Below are positions 12,865 through 12,866 of a stretch of DNA of 12,866 nt, in pieces. This DNA is from UBA1479 sp038109305 (GTDB taxonomy: Bacteria > Pseudomonadota > Alphaproteobacteria > Rhodospirillales > Casp-alpha2), in NCBI GenBank assembly GCA_038109305.1, contig JAYNIR010000040.1, positions 1-12,866 of the forward strand, written 5' to 3'. The position numbers and the translations under genes were made by a program. How positions within the stretch are numbered: the first letter of the stretch is position 1; each line of letters begins with the position of its first letter. The notes beneath the pieces were generated by a model. It ran no database searches. It had not been told where the DNA came from and saw only the letters and a list, made by a program, of their open reading frames with translations.

Positions 12865-12866
12865 CA

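Noticed and set aside
1..12866. Insertion sequences, CRISPR arrays, tRNA or rRNA genes, phage genes.
   Set aside because: No transposase, spaced repeats or RNA gene was seen. Nearly all bases are explained by flagellar and chemotaxis genes with even composition.

Overview
This window is a flagellar and chemotaxis locus of an alphaproteobacterium, most likely a Rhodospirillales-type member. The sequence is GC-rich. It carries an unmistakable CtrA orthologue, an FlbD-type sigma-54 activator, the order fliG-fliH-fliN-motA-flbD-flhA-flhF, and GANTC and TTAA-based sites in the ctrA/fliI control region. These are alphaproteobacterial traits. The assignment to an order is inference from gene order only.

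Layout. (1) Bases 3-9193, plus strand: the tail of fliG, then fliH, fliN, a PomA-like motA, flbD, flhA, flhF, a long proline-rich protein with a FliK-like C-terminus, and a small protein that may be a degenerate FolB/T-fold relative. Gaps of 12-82 bp, some with SD sites overlapping the previous stop or with ATGA start/stop overlaps, suggest one transcription unit. (2) Bases 9190-10986, minus strand: fliI and fliJ, the export ATPase and its stalk protein, tightly coupled, with GTG and TTG starts respectively. fliJ converges on the long operon, and the two stop codons share the tetramer TTAA at 9190-9193. (3) Bases 10987-11173: a divergent control region between fliI and ctrA with a near-consensus CtrA box, a good sigma-70-like promoter, a GANTC site between its -35 and -10, and a tandem GGTTAA repeat at the start site. 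(4) ctrA, plus strand, then a strong hairpin that looks like a bidirectional terminator. (5) cheR, minus strand, and perhaps the last codons of a gene upstream of it at the right edge.

How the genes work together. FliG and FliN form the C-ring switch. MotA is the ring-forming half of the stator that drives FliG. FlhA is the export gate, and FliH, FliI and FliJ are its ATPase complex. FlhF places the flagellum, and the FliK-like protein may control hook length or secretion. FlbD and CtrA regulate the hierarchy, with CtrA probably acting on fliIJ and on its own gene from the shared intergenic region. CheR methylates chemoreceptors.

No mobile element, CRISPR array, tRNA or rRNA was seen, and nothing looks like a wholly new system. 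The least explained parts are the two genes at 7079-9193, the ctrA/fliI control region, and a few unusual residues (MotA Gln111, CheR Asn140, the CtrA C-terminus). motB and flhG, the usual partners of motA and flhF, are absent here.
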